From CAITSH01 sp025356665 (GTDB taxonomy: Bacteria; Pseudomonadota; Gammaproteobacteria; Burkholderiales; SG8-39), in NCBI GenBank assembly GCA_025356665.1, contig JANXRV010000089.1, positions 10,511 to 74,510 of the forward strand: DNA of 64,000 nucleotides, in the 5' to 3' direction. The translations under genes and the position numbers were made by a program. Below the pieces are notes generated by a model that saw only the letters and a list, made by a program, of their open reading frames with translations, did not search any database and was not told the DNA's origin. Shown in pieces: positions 35,390 through 43,422 of the stretch (position 1 is the stretch's first letter; each line of letters starts with the position of its first letter).

Positions 35390-35420
35390 CTGGAAAGCGC
35401 CATTTGGCGCGGGTTTTCAG
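35390..35420. repeat. 31-bp palindromic repeat, copy 7
   Basis: CTGGAAA and TTTTCAG arms with the 17-base interior GCGCCATTTGGCGCGGG, whose GCGCC/GGCGC adds an inner stem. It lies 50 bases from the 26-bp direct repeat in a 311-base gap that shows no gene. Confidence 0.8.
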
Positions 35421-35503
35421 CGCTGCGATGAATCTATTTCCTACAACCCCTTGGTATCTGCATTTGTCCGCCTTGATCGCCGGGACTGCGCCGCGGGCGG
35501 GGG

Positions 35504-35530
35504 CAGTTGTTCAGTTGTTCAGTTGTTCAG
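35504..35530. repeat. 8-bp tandem repeat at the phosphodiesterase 3' end
   Basis: CAGTTGTT is repeated three times and ends in CAG, overlapping the stop codon of the phosphodiesterase. A change in copy number would fall just after the stop and not alter the protein. Confidence 0.75.
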
Positions 35531-36351
35531 TCGATCAGCCCGGCGCCGTCAAAAAACGGATACGGACCGGCGAAGTCGCCGATGAACGCGGTGTGCGACA
35601 CCAGGCCGTGGTCGGGGTGCCACTGGTGCAGCTGGTAGGCCGGCGGCTCCATGGCAAATTGCGAGGGCGCATCGGCGCTAAGGTCGAGGCAGACCTGGTG
35701 CGCGGGGCTGGGTGCGGTGGAGGCGAGCGTGCCGGCCCAGCGCACCTGGATGGGCCGGTGCAGGTGGCCGCACAGGATGCGTTCGACCTGCGGGTGGCGC
35801 GCGACAATGGCCTTGAGGCCGGCGGCGCCGGCGGCGGCAAGGCCGCAATCGTCCATGTGGCCGATGAAGGTCTTGAACGGCGGGTGGTGCATGAGGATGA
35901 GCGTGGGGCGCGCCGGCGCCTTGTCCAGTTGTTGCGCCAGCCAGGCAAGGCGCGTCTCGCACAATTCGCCGCCGCCCTCGCCGGGGATGACGGTGTCGAG
36001 CGCAAGAATGCGCAGCGGCAGGTCCTCGATGGCGTACTGGATGAAGGGCGGCGCCTGCCTCAAGTAGGCGTGATCGGGAAACGCCGCCACCATATTCTCG
36101 CGATGGTCGTGGTTGCCCGGCACCAGCAGCAGCGGCATGGCGAGCGGCGCGAGCAGTTCACGCAGGCAGGCGTACTCCTCGGGCCGACCAAAGTCGGTGA
36201 GGTCGCCCGTGGCGACGATGAGGTCCGGCCGCTGCTTTAACGCGAGGATGTGCTCGACGCAGCGCGCGAGCATGCCGGCGGTGTCAACAACGCGGTAGGA
36301 CAGCTTGCCCGGCGCCTTGATGTGTAGATCGCTGATCTGGCAGATGAGCAT
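35527..36351 (-). CDS. Calcineurin-like phosphodiesterase (GpdQ/CpdA type)
   Basis: This 274-residue dinuclear metallophosphoesterase shows the full motif series: ISDLHI (D, H), ATGDLTD (GD), VPGNHD (GNHD), MHHPPF (H) and CGHLHRPIQ (GHxH). It resembles class III cyclic nucleotide and glycerophosphodiester phosphodiesterases, and no signal peptide is visible. It lies 14 bases after the ABC ATPase gene and ends that operon. This suggests it hydrolyses an imported phosphodiester, though a cyclic-AMP role cannot be excluded. Confidence 0.85.
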   Translation of the reverse strand: MLICQISDLHIKAPGKLSYRVVDTAGMLARCVEHILALKQRPDLIVATGDLTDFGRPEEYACLRELLAPLAMPLLLVPGNHDHRENMVAAFPDHAYLRQAPPFIQYAIEDLPLRILALDTVIPGEGGGELCETRLAWLAQQLDKAPARPTLILMHHPPFKTFIGHMDDCGLAAAGAAGLKAIVARHPQVERILCGHLHRPIQVRWAGTLASTAPSPAHQVCLDLSADAPSQFAMEPPAYQLHQWHPDHGLVSHTAFIGDFAGPYPFFDGAGLID

Positions 36352-36365
36352 GAGGGGTCCGCGCT

Positions 36366-37397
36366 TCAGTCAAGAAACAACAGCGCCGCGGCATCGACCG
36401 CGACCGGCACGATGTCACCGGGCCGGAATTCGCGCCGCTCGACGGTCTCGGCGATGATGGTCTGCGCGTCGCCCAGGTCGAGGATCAGCCGCGTGTGATC
36501 GCCCAAAAAAAACGCATTGACGATGCGTGCCTGCAAGTGCGCCCCGCCGGAGTCAACAATGCGCACGTCCTCGGGCCGGAACAGCACTTCGGCGCGCACC
36601 TGCGGCCCGACGTGCAGCCGCCCGCTGGCCAGGCGCAGGTGTTCGCCCTCGACGCTGCCGCGTACGCGGTTCATGCTGCCGATAAAGTCGGCGACAAAGC
36701 GGGTCGCCGGGCGGTAATAGATGTCGCGCGGCGAGCCGATTTGCGCGATGCGCCCGTGGTCCATGACGGCGATGCGATCGCCCAGGGCCATGGCCTCGGA
36801 CTGGTCGTGGGTGACATACACGGCGGTGATTTTGAGGCTGCGCAGCAGGCGGTCGATTTCGGCGCGCAGCGACTCGCGCAGCTTGGCGTCAAGCGCGGTC
36901 AGCGGCTCATCGAGCAACAGCACGCGCGGGCGCACCGCAAGAGCCCGCGCGAGCGCCACGCGCTGGCGCTGGCCGCCCGAGAGCTGGTCGATCTGCCGTT
37001 CGGCAAAGTTGTCGAGGTGCATCATCGAGAGCATTTCGTCGACGCGCTGCTTTTTTTGCGCCGCGTCCATGCCGCGCACCCTGAGGCCGTAGGCGATGTT
37101 CTCGGCCACGCTCATGTTGGGAAACAGCGCGTAGCTCTGGAACACCATGCCGACATGGCGTTGTTCTATGGGCAGCAGGGTGACATCCTCGCCGCCGAAC
37201 AACACCCTGCCCCCCGCATCGGGCTGCTCGAGGCCGGCGATGATGCGCAGCATGGTGGTCTTGCCGCAGCCCGAGGGCCCGAGCAGCACCACGGTCTCAC
37301 CCGGGTTGATGTCGAGGTCGACGCGCTCGAGCGCGCGCGTGCCGTCGGCGAAGGTTTTGCCACAACCGGCGAGGCGGATGCCGACGGTGTTATCCAT
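36366..37397 (-). CDS. ABC transporter ATP-binding protein (polyamine/iron/phosphonate-type)
   Basis: The 343-residue ATPase has Walker A LLGPSGCGKTTML, Q-loop VFQSYALFPNMSV, signature LSGGQRQRVALARAL, Walker B LLLDEPLTALDAKLR and H-loop VTHDQSEAM. A C-terminal TOBE region follows (AEVLFRPEDVRIV). This is the PotA/FbpC/PhnT class. It overlaps the upstream permease gene by eight bases. It energises uptake by the two permeases and receptor encoded with it. Confidence 0.93.
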   Translation of the reverse strand: MDNTVGIRLAGCGKTFADGTRALERVDLDINPGETVVLLGPSGCGKTTMLRIIAGLEQPDAGGRVLFGGEDVTLLPIEQRHVGMVFQSYALFPNMSVAENIAYGLRVRGMDAAQKKQRVDEMLSMMHLDNFAERQIDQLSGGQRQRVALARALAVRPRVLLLDEPLTALDAKLRESLRAEIDRLLRSLKITAVYVTHDQSEAMALGDRIAVMDHGRIAQIGSPRDIYYRPATRFVADFIGSMNRVRGSVEGEHLRLASGRLHVGPQVRAEVLFRPEDVRIVDSGGAHLQARIVNAFFLGDHTRLILDLGDAQTIIAETVERREFRPGDIVPVAVDAAALLFLD

Positions 37398-38208
37398 GTT
37401 GTGTTTTCACGGCTCTGGCTCCGACCCTTGCTTTGGCTGGTTCGCTCATCCATTGCATGGCGACCAGCAATGGGATGATCATGATAAAGAAAACAATCGT
37501 ATAGGCCGAGCCGATCTCCAGGCGCATCGAGGCGTAACTGTCGGCAAGACCCACCGGCAGCGTCATGGTGAGCGGCGTATGCAGCATCCAGGTGATGTTG
37601 AATTCACCCATCGACAGCGTCACCACCATCAGCGCGCCGGCAAGAATGCCCTGGCGGCAGTTGGGCAGGATCACATGAAAGAAGCGCTGCGTGAAGCTCG
37701 CCCCGAGGCTGGCCGCCGCATCTTCGAGGGTTTTCAGGTCGATGGCGCCCATCACCGCCAGCACCGAACGCACCATGAAAGGCAGCGTGAACAACACGTG
37801 GCCGACCAGGATGAAACTCCAGCTGATGCGAAAGCCCCTGAACTGGCCGTAGAGCAGGATCAGCGCGAGCGCGGTGGCAAGCCCGGGCACGGCCACCGGC
37901 AGCACCAGCAGTTCTTCCATCCAGCGGGTGTAGCGGTTTTGCCGCCGCGCCAGCACATAGGCGGCCGGCACGCCGATCAGCAGCGTGACCGCCAGCGTGG
38001 CGAGCGCAATGCCGATCGACAGGAAAATGGTCTTGCTGTAGAGGCTCCACACCTCGACCACCCAGCGCAGCGTGAGGCCGCTCTTGATGCCGATGAAAAA
38101 ATTCTCGGTCACGCCGGCCATGATGGACAACACCACTGGCACCACCAGGAAGGCGCAAACGAGCACCGTGAAGGCAAGCTGCAGGTAAAAGCGCAGGGAG
38201 CGGCTCAT
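37390..38208 (-). CDS. ABC transporter permease (PotC/FbpB-like)
   Basis: This 272-residue membrane protein has about six hydrophobic segments and the inner-membrane permease EAA loop (DLKTLEDAAASLGASFTQRF, followed by VILPNCRQGILAG). It starts 19 bases after the partner permease stop and overlaps the ATPase gene by eight bases. With its partner it forms the heterodimeric channel of an importer for a small anionic or cationic solute. Confidence 0.92.
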   Translation of the reverse strand: MSRSLRFYLQLAFTVLVCAFLVVPVVLSIMAGVTENFFIGIKSGLTLRWVVEVWSLYSKTIFLSIGIALATLAVTLLIGVPAAYVLARRQNRYTRWMEELLVLPVAVPGLATALALILLYGQFRGFRISWSFILVGHVLFTLPFMVRSVLAVMGAIDLKTLEDAAASLGASFTQRFFHVILPNCRQGILAGALMVVTLSMGEFNITWMLHTPLTMTLPVGLADSYASMRLEIGSAYTIVFFIMIIPLLVAMQWMSEPAKARVGARAVKTQHG

Positions 38209-38227
38209 GGCTTCAGGCAGACCAGGA

Positions 38228-39061
38228 CTAGGCCGCCGCCGCGACGGTGGAACCGGCGATCGAGCGGGCCAGCGCCAGGGCGAGCCAGGTGATCAGCCCG
38301 AGCACAATGGACAGCGCCGCGGCGAGCGCGAAGTTGGCGTAGTTGGTGAACTCGCCGTAAATGGTGATGGGCAGCACGTTGATCTTGGTGGCCAGCGTGA
38401 AGGCGGTGCCAAAGGCGCCCATGCTGGTGGCAAAGCAGATGGCGCCCGAGGAAATCAGCGCCGGCTTGAGCGCCGGCAGGATCACGTCGCGCATCACCTG
38501 CCAGGGCGCGGCGCCGAGCGAGCGCGCCGCCTCTTCGAGCGCGCCGTCGAGTTTTTCCGCGGCGGCCATGATGGTCAGGATGACGCGCGGGATGGAGAAA
38601 TACAGGTAACCGAGGAACAGGCCGGCCATGGAATAGGCCAGCACGATTTTTTCGCCGAACAGCCATTCGGTGATGCTGCCGACAAGCCCCTGCCGGCCGA
38701 CCAGCAGGATCACCATGAAGCCCACCACCACGCCGGGGAAGGCGAGCGGAAAGGTCAGCGTCGCGAGGAGGAAGCTGCGGCCCAAAAAGCGGTTGCGCTG
38801 CAGGAACATGCCGGCGATGACCGAGATGACGATGGTGGCAAGAGTCACCGTGGCCGAGAGCACCACCGTGGAAACAAGGCTGCTGAAATAACGCGCATCG
38901 GTCACCACCGCCCAATAGGCGGCGATGCCGGTCGGCCCGCCCGCGCCCACCGCAACAAGCCGGGCCATGGGCAGCAGCCAGAAGGCGGAAAAAATGGTCA
39001 GCGCCGGCAGCAACAGCGCCACGTGGCGCAGCGCCTCGCGGCGGGCCGGGCTGGAACTCAT
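38228..39061 (-). CDS. ABC transporter permease (PotB/FbpB-like)
   Basis: The 277-residue protein has about six transmembrane segments and an EAA motif (EKLDGALEEAARSLGAAPWQ, then VILPALKPAL). It is the first permease of the operon, separated from the receptor gene by a 273-base gap with a hairpin and a hexamer array. It pairs with the 37390-38208 permease. Confidence 0.92.
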   Translation of the reverse strand: MSSSPARREALRHVALLLPALTIFSAFWLLPMARLVAVGAGGPTGIAAYWAVVTDARYFSSLVSTVVLSATVTLATIVISVIAGMFLQRNRFLGRSFLLATLTFPLAFPGVVVGFMVILLVGRQGLVGSITEWLFGEKIVLAYSMAGLFLGYLYFSIPRVILTIMAAAEKLDGALEEAARSLGAAPWQVMRDVILPALKPALISSGAICFATSMGAFGTAFTLATKINVLPITIYGEFTNYANFALAAALSIVLGLITWLALALARSIAGSTVAAAA

Positions 39062-39128
39062 CGGCTCAAGCTCTGAACCACCGTTCGCGGCCGGCCTGTC
39101 GAAGCACGCGCATCAAAGCGCGCGGAAT

Positions 39129-39150
39129 CGGGCTTTTTCGACAAAGCCCG
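39129..39150 (-). terminator. Intercistronic hairpin between receptor and permease genes
   Basis: An 8-bp stem (CGGGCTTT / AAAGCCCG) with a six-base loop lies between the receptor and first permease genes. It lacks a T-run, so it may attenuate transcription or protect the receptor mRNA, which would fit the usual excess of receptor over permease. Confidence 0.5.
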
Positions 39151-39173
39151 GGACGGGCCGCGACAGGCGCAGT

Positions 39174-39275
39174 GTCAGTGTCAGCGTCAGCGTCAGCGTC
39201 AGCGTCAGCGTCAGCGTCAGCGTTAGCGTCAGCGTCAGCGTCAGCGTTAGCGTCAGCGTTAGCGTTAGCGTTAGT
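39174..39275. repeat. Hexanucleotide array, 17 units of GTYAGY
   Basis: Seventeen consecutive 6-base units (mostly GTCAGC, with GTTAGC and GTCAGT variants) occupy the gap between receptor and permease genes of the ABC operon. The unit length is a multiple of three, so open frames through it read as Val-Ser or Ala-Asp/Asn runs, but no gene start supports them. Confidence 0.95.
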
Positions 39276-39334
39276 GACAGTGCGAACGATATTCATCCAG
39301 TGAGCGCTTGTCATGCAACAAGCAACAAGCCGCC

Positions 39335-40342
39335 TTATTTGACCTCGTTCAGGTAGCGGTCGGAAAAGCCCTTTTGCACCTCGGCCATCTTGCCGTAATC
39401 GACGGTTTTGGCACGGGCATACTCGGCTGCCGGCAGGAAGCGCGAGGCCGCCTCTTTGGACACGGCACTGGCGCGCACCGGGCGCAGGTAGGCGTTGGCC
39501 CACACCGCCTGGCCTTCGTCGGACATGACAAAGTCGAGCACCTTCTTGCCGTTGGCGGCATTAGGGCCCTTGGCGACGAGGCTCATCACATAAGGCACCA
39601 CCACCGTGCCCTCGGCCGGGATGACGAAGGCGACGTTGGCCTTGTCCTTGTAGCGGGCGCGGTAGGCGTTGAAATCGTAATCGAGCAGGATGGGAATCTC
39701 GCCCGAGAGCACGCGCGCATACGAAGTCTGCTTGGGCACGATCGGATCATTCTTTTGCAGCTGCGCGAAATACTTGATGGCCGGGCCAAAGTCGTTGAGG
39801 TTGCCGCCCATGGCCTGGTTGACCGCCACCGCGCCGACATAGCCGACGAAGGCGCTGGGCGGGTCAAGATAACCGATCAGCCCCTTGTATTCGGGTTTGA
39901 GCAGGTCGGCCCAGGATTTGGGTACCGGCTTGCCCTTGAGGGCATCGACGTTGACCATGAATCCGAGCGTGCCCGAATGGATGGTGAACCAGGCACCGTC
40001 CGGGTCTTTCAGGCCGTCGGGGATGTCGGCCCAGTGGGCCGGCTTGTAAGCGGTGACAACGCCTTCCTTTTTTGCCTGGATGCCGAAGGTCACGCCCAGA
40101 TAGGTCACATCGGCGACCGGATTCGCCTTCTCGGCCACCAGTTGCGACAGCGACTGGCCGGAGTTCTTGTTGTCCTGCGGCACGGTGACGCCGGCTTTTT
40201 CCTTGATCAGCTTGAGCTGGGTGCCCCAGTCCGCCCATTCGGGCGGGCAGTTGTAGCAAATGGCCGTTTGCGCCGCGGCGGGCAGGGCCAGGGACAGGCC
40301 GGCAAGCATTGCGGCGAGCAGAACTCTGGTGCGATTGAGCAT
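39335..40342 (-). CDS. ABC transporter periplasmic substrate-binding protein
   Basis: The 335-residue product from ATG 40342 has an excellent GGAGGAAA ribosome-binding site and a signal peptide (MLNRTRVLLAAMLAGLSLAL, cleavage after PAAAQ). The mature N-terminus carries a C-x-x-C pair (ICYNCPPEW), unusual for the family. The rest follows the iron/phosphonate/spermidine receptor pattern (VNVDALKGKPVPKSWADLL, GYLDPPSAFVGYVG). It is the first gene of a minus-strand ABC operon ending in a phosphodiesterase, so a phosphonate or organophosphate ligand is plausible. Ligand not proven. Confidence 0.88.
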   Translation of the reverse strand: MLNRTRVLLAAMLAGLSLALPAAAQTAICYNCPPEWADWGTQLKLIKEKAGVTVPQDNKNSGQSLSQLVAEKANPVADVTYLGVTFGIQAKKEGVVTAYKPAHWADIPDGLKDPDGAWFTIHSGTLGFMVNVDALKGKPVPKSWADLLKPEYKGLIGYLDPPSAFVGYVGAVAVNQAMGGNLNDFGPAIKYFAQLQKNDPIVPKQTSYARVLSGEIPILLDYDFNAYRARYKDKANVAFVIPAEGTVVVPYVMSLVAKGPNAANGKKVLDFVMSDEGQAVWANAYLRPVRASAVSKEAASRFLPAAEYARAKTVDYGKMAEVQKGFSDRYLNEVK

Positions 40343-40517
40343 GGTTTCCTCCGGGAAAGTAAAACAGTGTGCGCGGGGAGTCTTGTGCCGGTGACTTCGG
40401 GACTTGCCGGATAAGCGGGCGAGTATGCTCCGCCTGCGCGACGGTTTTATTACAAGCATCATCATGCCAGAAAATCCGCCGGTAAATCCCGCGCCGGCCC
40501 GGCTTCATGCCGGCCGT

Positions 40518-40543
40518 GACGGCGCGATAAATTTGCGCCCTAC
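40518..40543 (+). repeat. 26-bp direct repeat, right copy
   Basis: Matches 35314-35339 at 24 of 26 positions in the same orientation. It lies in the 404-base gap between the ABC operon and recJ. Apart from this repeat and the two promoter regions, I see nothing in that gap. Confidence 0.85.
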
Positions 40544-40746
40544 ACCCCCTTTGTTTCTCATAGCGGTTTCTCGTAGCGCACGGCTTCAGCGCGCCGGTCC
40601 ACTCCCGTGTCTCCCCTTACGGCGTGATCATTTTGCGCAATCTGTTGCACTTGATCATTGAGGCCGCCTCCCCCACAAAGACAAGGCCTTGCTCTTCTGA
40701 AAATTTACTTTGCCCAGCCGGCCCGCGCTGCGCTCTAATAGCGCCC

Positions 40747-42561
40747 ATGTCCACGTCCAAGCTCACCACCCGCCCCGTTCCCGGACGCGCCCGCGACATG
40801 CTGGTCGAACAGGGCGTGCATCCGGTGCTCGCCGCCATTTATGCATCGCGCGGCGTGCGCTCGCGCGACGAGCTGGAGCGCGAACTGGGCGCCCTGCTGC
40901 CGCTCGACCTGTTGCTACATGCAGACGATGCGGCGGTGCTGCTTGCCGATGCCATACGCGACAAAAAGCGCCTGCTCATCGTTGCCGACTACGACTGCGA
41001 CGGCGCAACCGCCTGCGCCGTGGGCATGCGCGCGCTGCGCGCCTTTGGCGCCAGCGTGGGCTACCTCGTGCCCGACCGCTTCAAGCTCGGTTACGGGCTC
41101 ACGCCCGAGCTCTCACGCATGGCCGCGCAAAGCGCGGCCGGCAAGCCGGACATCCTCATCACCGTCGACAACGGCATCGCCAGCGTCGAGGGCGTTGCCG
41201 AGGCCAACCGTCTGGGCATGCAGGTGCTGGTGACCGATCACCACCTGCCCGGCGCCACGCTTCCCGATGCGGCGGCCATCGTCAATCCGAACCAGCCGGG
41301 CTGCCCCTTTCCGAGCAAGTCGATCGCCGGTGTGGGCGTGATGTTTTACGTCATGCTGGCGCTGCGTGCGGAGTTAAGAAAGCGCGGGTGGTTTGCGGCG
41401 GCAGCATCTTCTGGAGCGACGGCTTCGGCTACAGCCCCCTCTCCCCCGACCCCTCCCCCGCGGGGGGGGGAGGGGAGTTTCGTGCTGGCTGAAGGCCAGC
41501 CCAGCCGCCGGGAACCGAATCTGGCCGAATTGCTCGATCTTGTGGCCCTTGGCACCGTCGCCGACGTGGTCAAGCTTGATCCGAACAACCGCATCCTCGT
41601 CACCCAGGGCATCAAGCGCATACGCGCCGGGCGCATGCAGGCCGGGCTCAAGGCCTTGTTCAGCGCATCGGGCCGCGAGTCATCGCGCGCATCGGGCTTT
41701 GACCTCGGATTCATGCTCGGGCCGCGCCTGAACGCCGCCGGCCGGCTGGCCGACATGAGCCTCGGCGTGGAGTGCCTTGTCACCGATGATCCGGGACGCG
41801 CCCTCAACATCGCGCGCGAGCTCGACGCACTCAACCGCGAGCGCCGCGGCATCGAGGGGGACATGCAGGCGCAGGCGGAAACCCTGCTGCGCGACTTTGT
41901 CGCCGCGGACAATTCCAGCATCTGCGTCTACGACCCGGCCTGGCACCAGGGCGTGATCGGCATTCTCGCCTCGCGCGTCAAGGACAAGCTGCACCGGCCG
42001 ACCATCGCCTTTGCGCGCGGCGAGAACGGCGAACTCAAGGGTTCGGGACGGTCGATTTCCGCGCTGCACCTGCGCGATGCCCTCGACCTGGTGACCAAGC
42101 GCGAGCCCGGCATCCTGATCCGTTTTGGCGGGCACGCCGCAGCAGCGGGCCTGACGCTGCTCGAGGCCGACTACGCGCGCTTCACCCAATGCTTCGAGGC
42201 GGTGGTACGCGAAATGGTCGGTCCGGCGCAACTGGTGCGCACCATCGAAACCGACGGCACGCTGGACACGGGCGACTTCAACCTGGACCTGGCGCAGAAA
42301 CTGGACCAGGAGGTGTGGGGGCAGGGTTTTCCGCAGCCGCTATTCTGCGACGAGTTCAAGATCACCAGCCAGCGCATCGTCGGCGAAAAACATCTCAAAC
42401 TCAAACTCGCGCGCGGCGGCAAGACCATGGAGGGCATACGCTTCAACGCCGCAGAACCCTGCCCGGCATCGGTGCGCGCCGCCTACCGCCTGTCGATCAA
42501 CGACTACAACGGCGTGCGCAGCGTGCAGGTGATTGTCGAGGACTGGGAAGCACTGACCTGA
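40747..42561 (+). CDS. recJ: Single-stranded-DNA-specific 5'-3' exonuclease RecJ
   Basis: RecJ degrades single-stranded DNA in recombination and repair. The 604-residue protein has the DHH-family motifs (VADYDCDGATACAVG, then VTDHHLPGA) and the DHHA1 motif (FGGHAAAAGLTL). ATG 40747 begins the family-like sequence; the frame open from 40624 is not supported. Between WFA and REPNLAELLDLV, near residues 215-255, there is a low-complexity insert rich in Ser, Ala, Pro and Gly, encoded by a palindromic C-run/G-run element. Such an insert is likely a surface loop and tolerated. Confidence 0.95.
   Translation: MSTSKLTTRPVPGRARDMLVEQGVHPVLAAIYASRGVRSRDELERELGALLPLDLLLHADDAAVLLADAIRDKKRLLIVADYDCDGATACAVGMRALRAFGASVGYLVPDRFKLGYGLTPELSRMAAQSAAGKPDILITVDNGIASVEGVAEANRLGMQVLVTDHHLPGATLPDAAAIVNPNQPGCPFPSKSIAGVGVMFYVMLALRAELRKRGWFAAAASSGATASATAPSPPTPPPRGGEGSFVLAEGQPSRREPNLAELLDLVALGTVADVVKLDPNNRILVTQGIKRIRAGRMQAGLKALFSASGRESSRASGFDLGFMLGPRLNAAGRLADMSLGVECLVTDDPGRALNIARELDALNRERRGIEGDMQAQAETLLRDFVAADNSSICVYDPAWHQGVIGILASRVKDKLHRPTIAFARGENGELKGSGRSISALHLRDALDLVTKREPGILIRFGGHAAAAGLTLLEADYARFTQCFEAVVREMVGPAQLVRTIETDGTLDTGDFNLDLAQKLDQEVWGQGFPQPLFCDEFKITSQRIVGEKHLKLKLARGGKTMEGIRFNAAEPCPASVRAAYRLSINDYNGVRSVQVIVEDWEALT
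41435..41477 (+). repeat. C-rich/G-rich palindromic element inserted in frame within recJ
   Basis: A run of CCCCTCTCCCCCGACCCC is followed by CTCCCCCGCGGGGGGGGGAG and GGGAG, giving a near-perfect hairpin. In the recJ frame it reads APSPPTPPPRGGEG. The frame is preserved on both sides, so it behaves as an in-frame repeat insertion. Confidence 0.75.
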
Positions 42562-42567
42562 TCAGCC

Positions 42568-43422
42568 TCACGCGGCGGCATCGCCATTCGCCAGCCGGCT
42601 GACAATTTCGCAGAGCATGCCGTCAGGCCGTTCAAGCTGCTCGAGAATACTGAAGTGGTCCGCGCCGGGAATTTCGGCGAATTCACCCGGCAACGCAGCC
42701 TTCTCCCGGGCGCAGGCGAATTCAGACGACTGGCGCCGCAACTCAGGCAGTTCCGCCCCACCCACAACCACCCGCACCGGAGGACACGTTGTGGGCAGAT
42801 GTAGCAGGGGCGAGTTGCGTTCCGCCATCGCCGCATCAAGACCGAGCTTGTCATTGACATAACAATGGCGCACCGGCTCCAAATCGTAGACACCGCTGAT
42901 GAGTAAGGCTCCGACCAGCCCGGGAGAATCGAGCAACATCGCGGCAAGCTGCGCCCCTGCCGACCAGCCGCACAAGATCATACTTTCGCGCCGTGCGCCA
43001 AGGGCCGGTAATTGCAGCGATAAAAAGGCCATGGCGGCGCGTGTCTCAGCAACAATCGCGTCGAGGTTCGCCTCGGGTGCAAGCGTGTAACCGACCAGGG
43101 CGACATTCAGGCCGCGAGCCAGCGGCCCGACAGCAAAGCAGCTGAAAGCCTCTTTCGCGCGCGACTGCCAATAGCCACCATGAAAAAACACCAGCGTGGG
43201 CGCGTCCTTTTTAGCGCGGAAAAAATCAATGCGATTGCGCGGCAGGCTGCCGTAGCGAAGATCGAGGTGCTCGGGCATGCGCGCGCGCAGCGACGCACTG
43301 CGCTGGTCCCAGCCCGCGACTGTCGCGGCGCTGTGCGCCACCGCGGCAGAATTGTTATAGGCCGCATCGAGCTCGGCGCGCGAAAGTTCGCGCCAGGGAC
43401 GCGATGCTGCGAGCGCCGTCAT
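42568..43422 (-). CDS. Alpha/beta hydrolase (kynurenine-formamidase-like esterase)
   Basis: This 284-residue hydrolase has the oxyanion motif FFHGGYWQ, typical of arylformamidase-like enzymes, the nucleophile elbow CGWSAGAQ (GxSxG) and a late catalytic His in PGADHFSILEQL. It should cleave an ester or formamide in the cytosol. It overlaps the flavin-oxidoreductase gene by four bases and is the last gene of the nine-gene operon. Its stop lies only six bases from that of recJ, which is convergent. Confidence 0.85.
   Translation of the reverse strand: MTALAASRPWRELSRAELDAAYNNSAAVAHSAATVAGWDQRSASLRARMPEHLDLRYGSLPRNRIDFFRAKKDAPTLVFFHGGYWQSRAKEAFSCFAVGPLARGLNVALVGYTLAPEANLDAIVAETRAAMAFLSLQLPALGARRESMILCGWSAGAQLAAMLLDSPGLVGALLISGVYDLEPVRHCYVNDKLGLDAAMAERNSPLLHLPTTCPPVRVVVGGAELPELRRQSSEFACAREKAALPGEFAEIPGADHFSILEQLERPDGMLCEIVSRLANGDAAA

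Noticed and set aside
36495..37478. 327-residue plus-strand frame opposite the ABC ATPase
   Set aside because: The minus strand carries a complete set of ABC motifs in exactly this interval.
39174..39275. Possible CRISPR array
   Set aside because: The units are contiguous six-base repeats without spacers, so it is a microsatellite-like array.
38925..39356. Open frame encoding a Val-Ser dipeptide run through the hexamer array
   Set aside because: The repeat simply lacks stop codons in this frame; no start signal, and the surrounding sequence is non-coding.
40624..40746. Longer N-terminus for recJ
   Set aside because: The extension does not resemble RecJ and ATG 40747 begins the family sequence.
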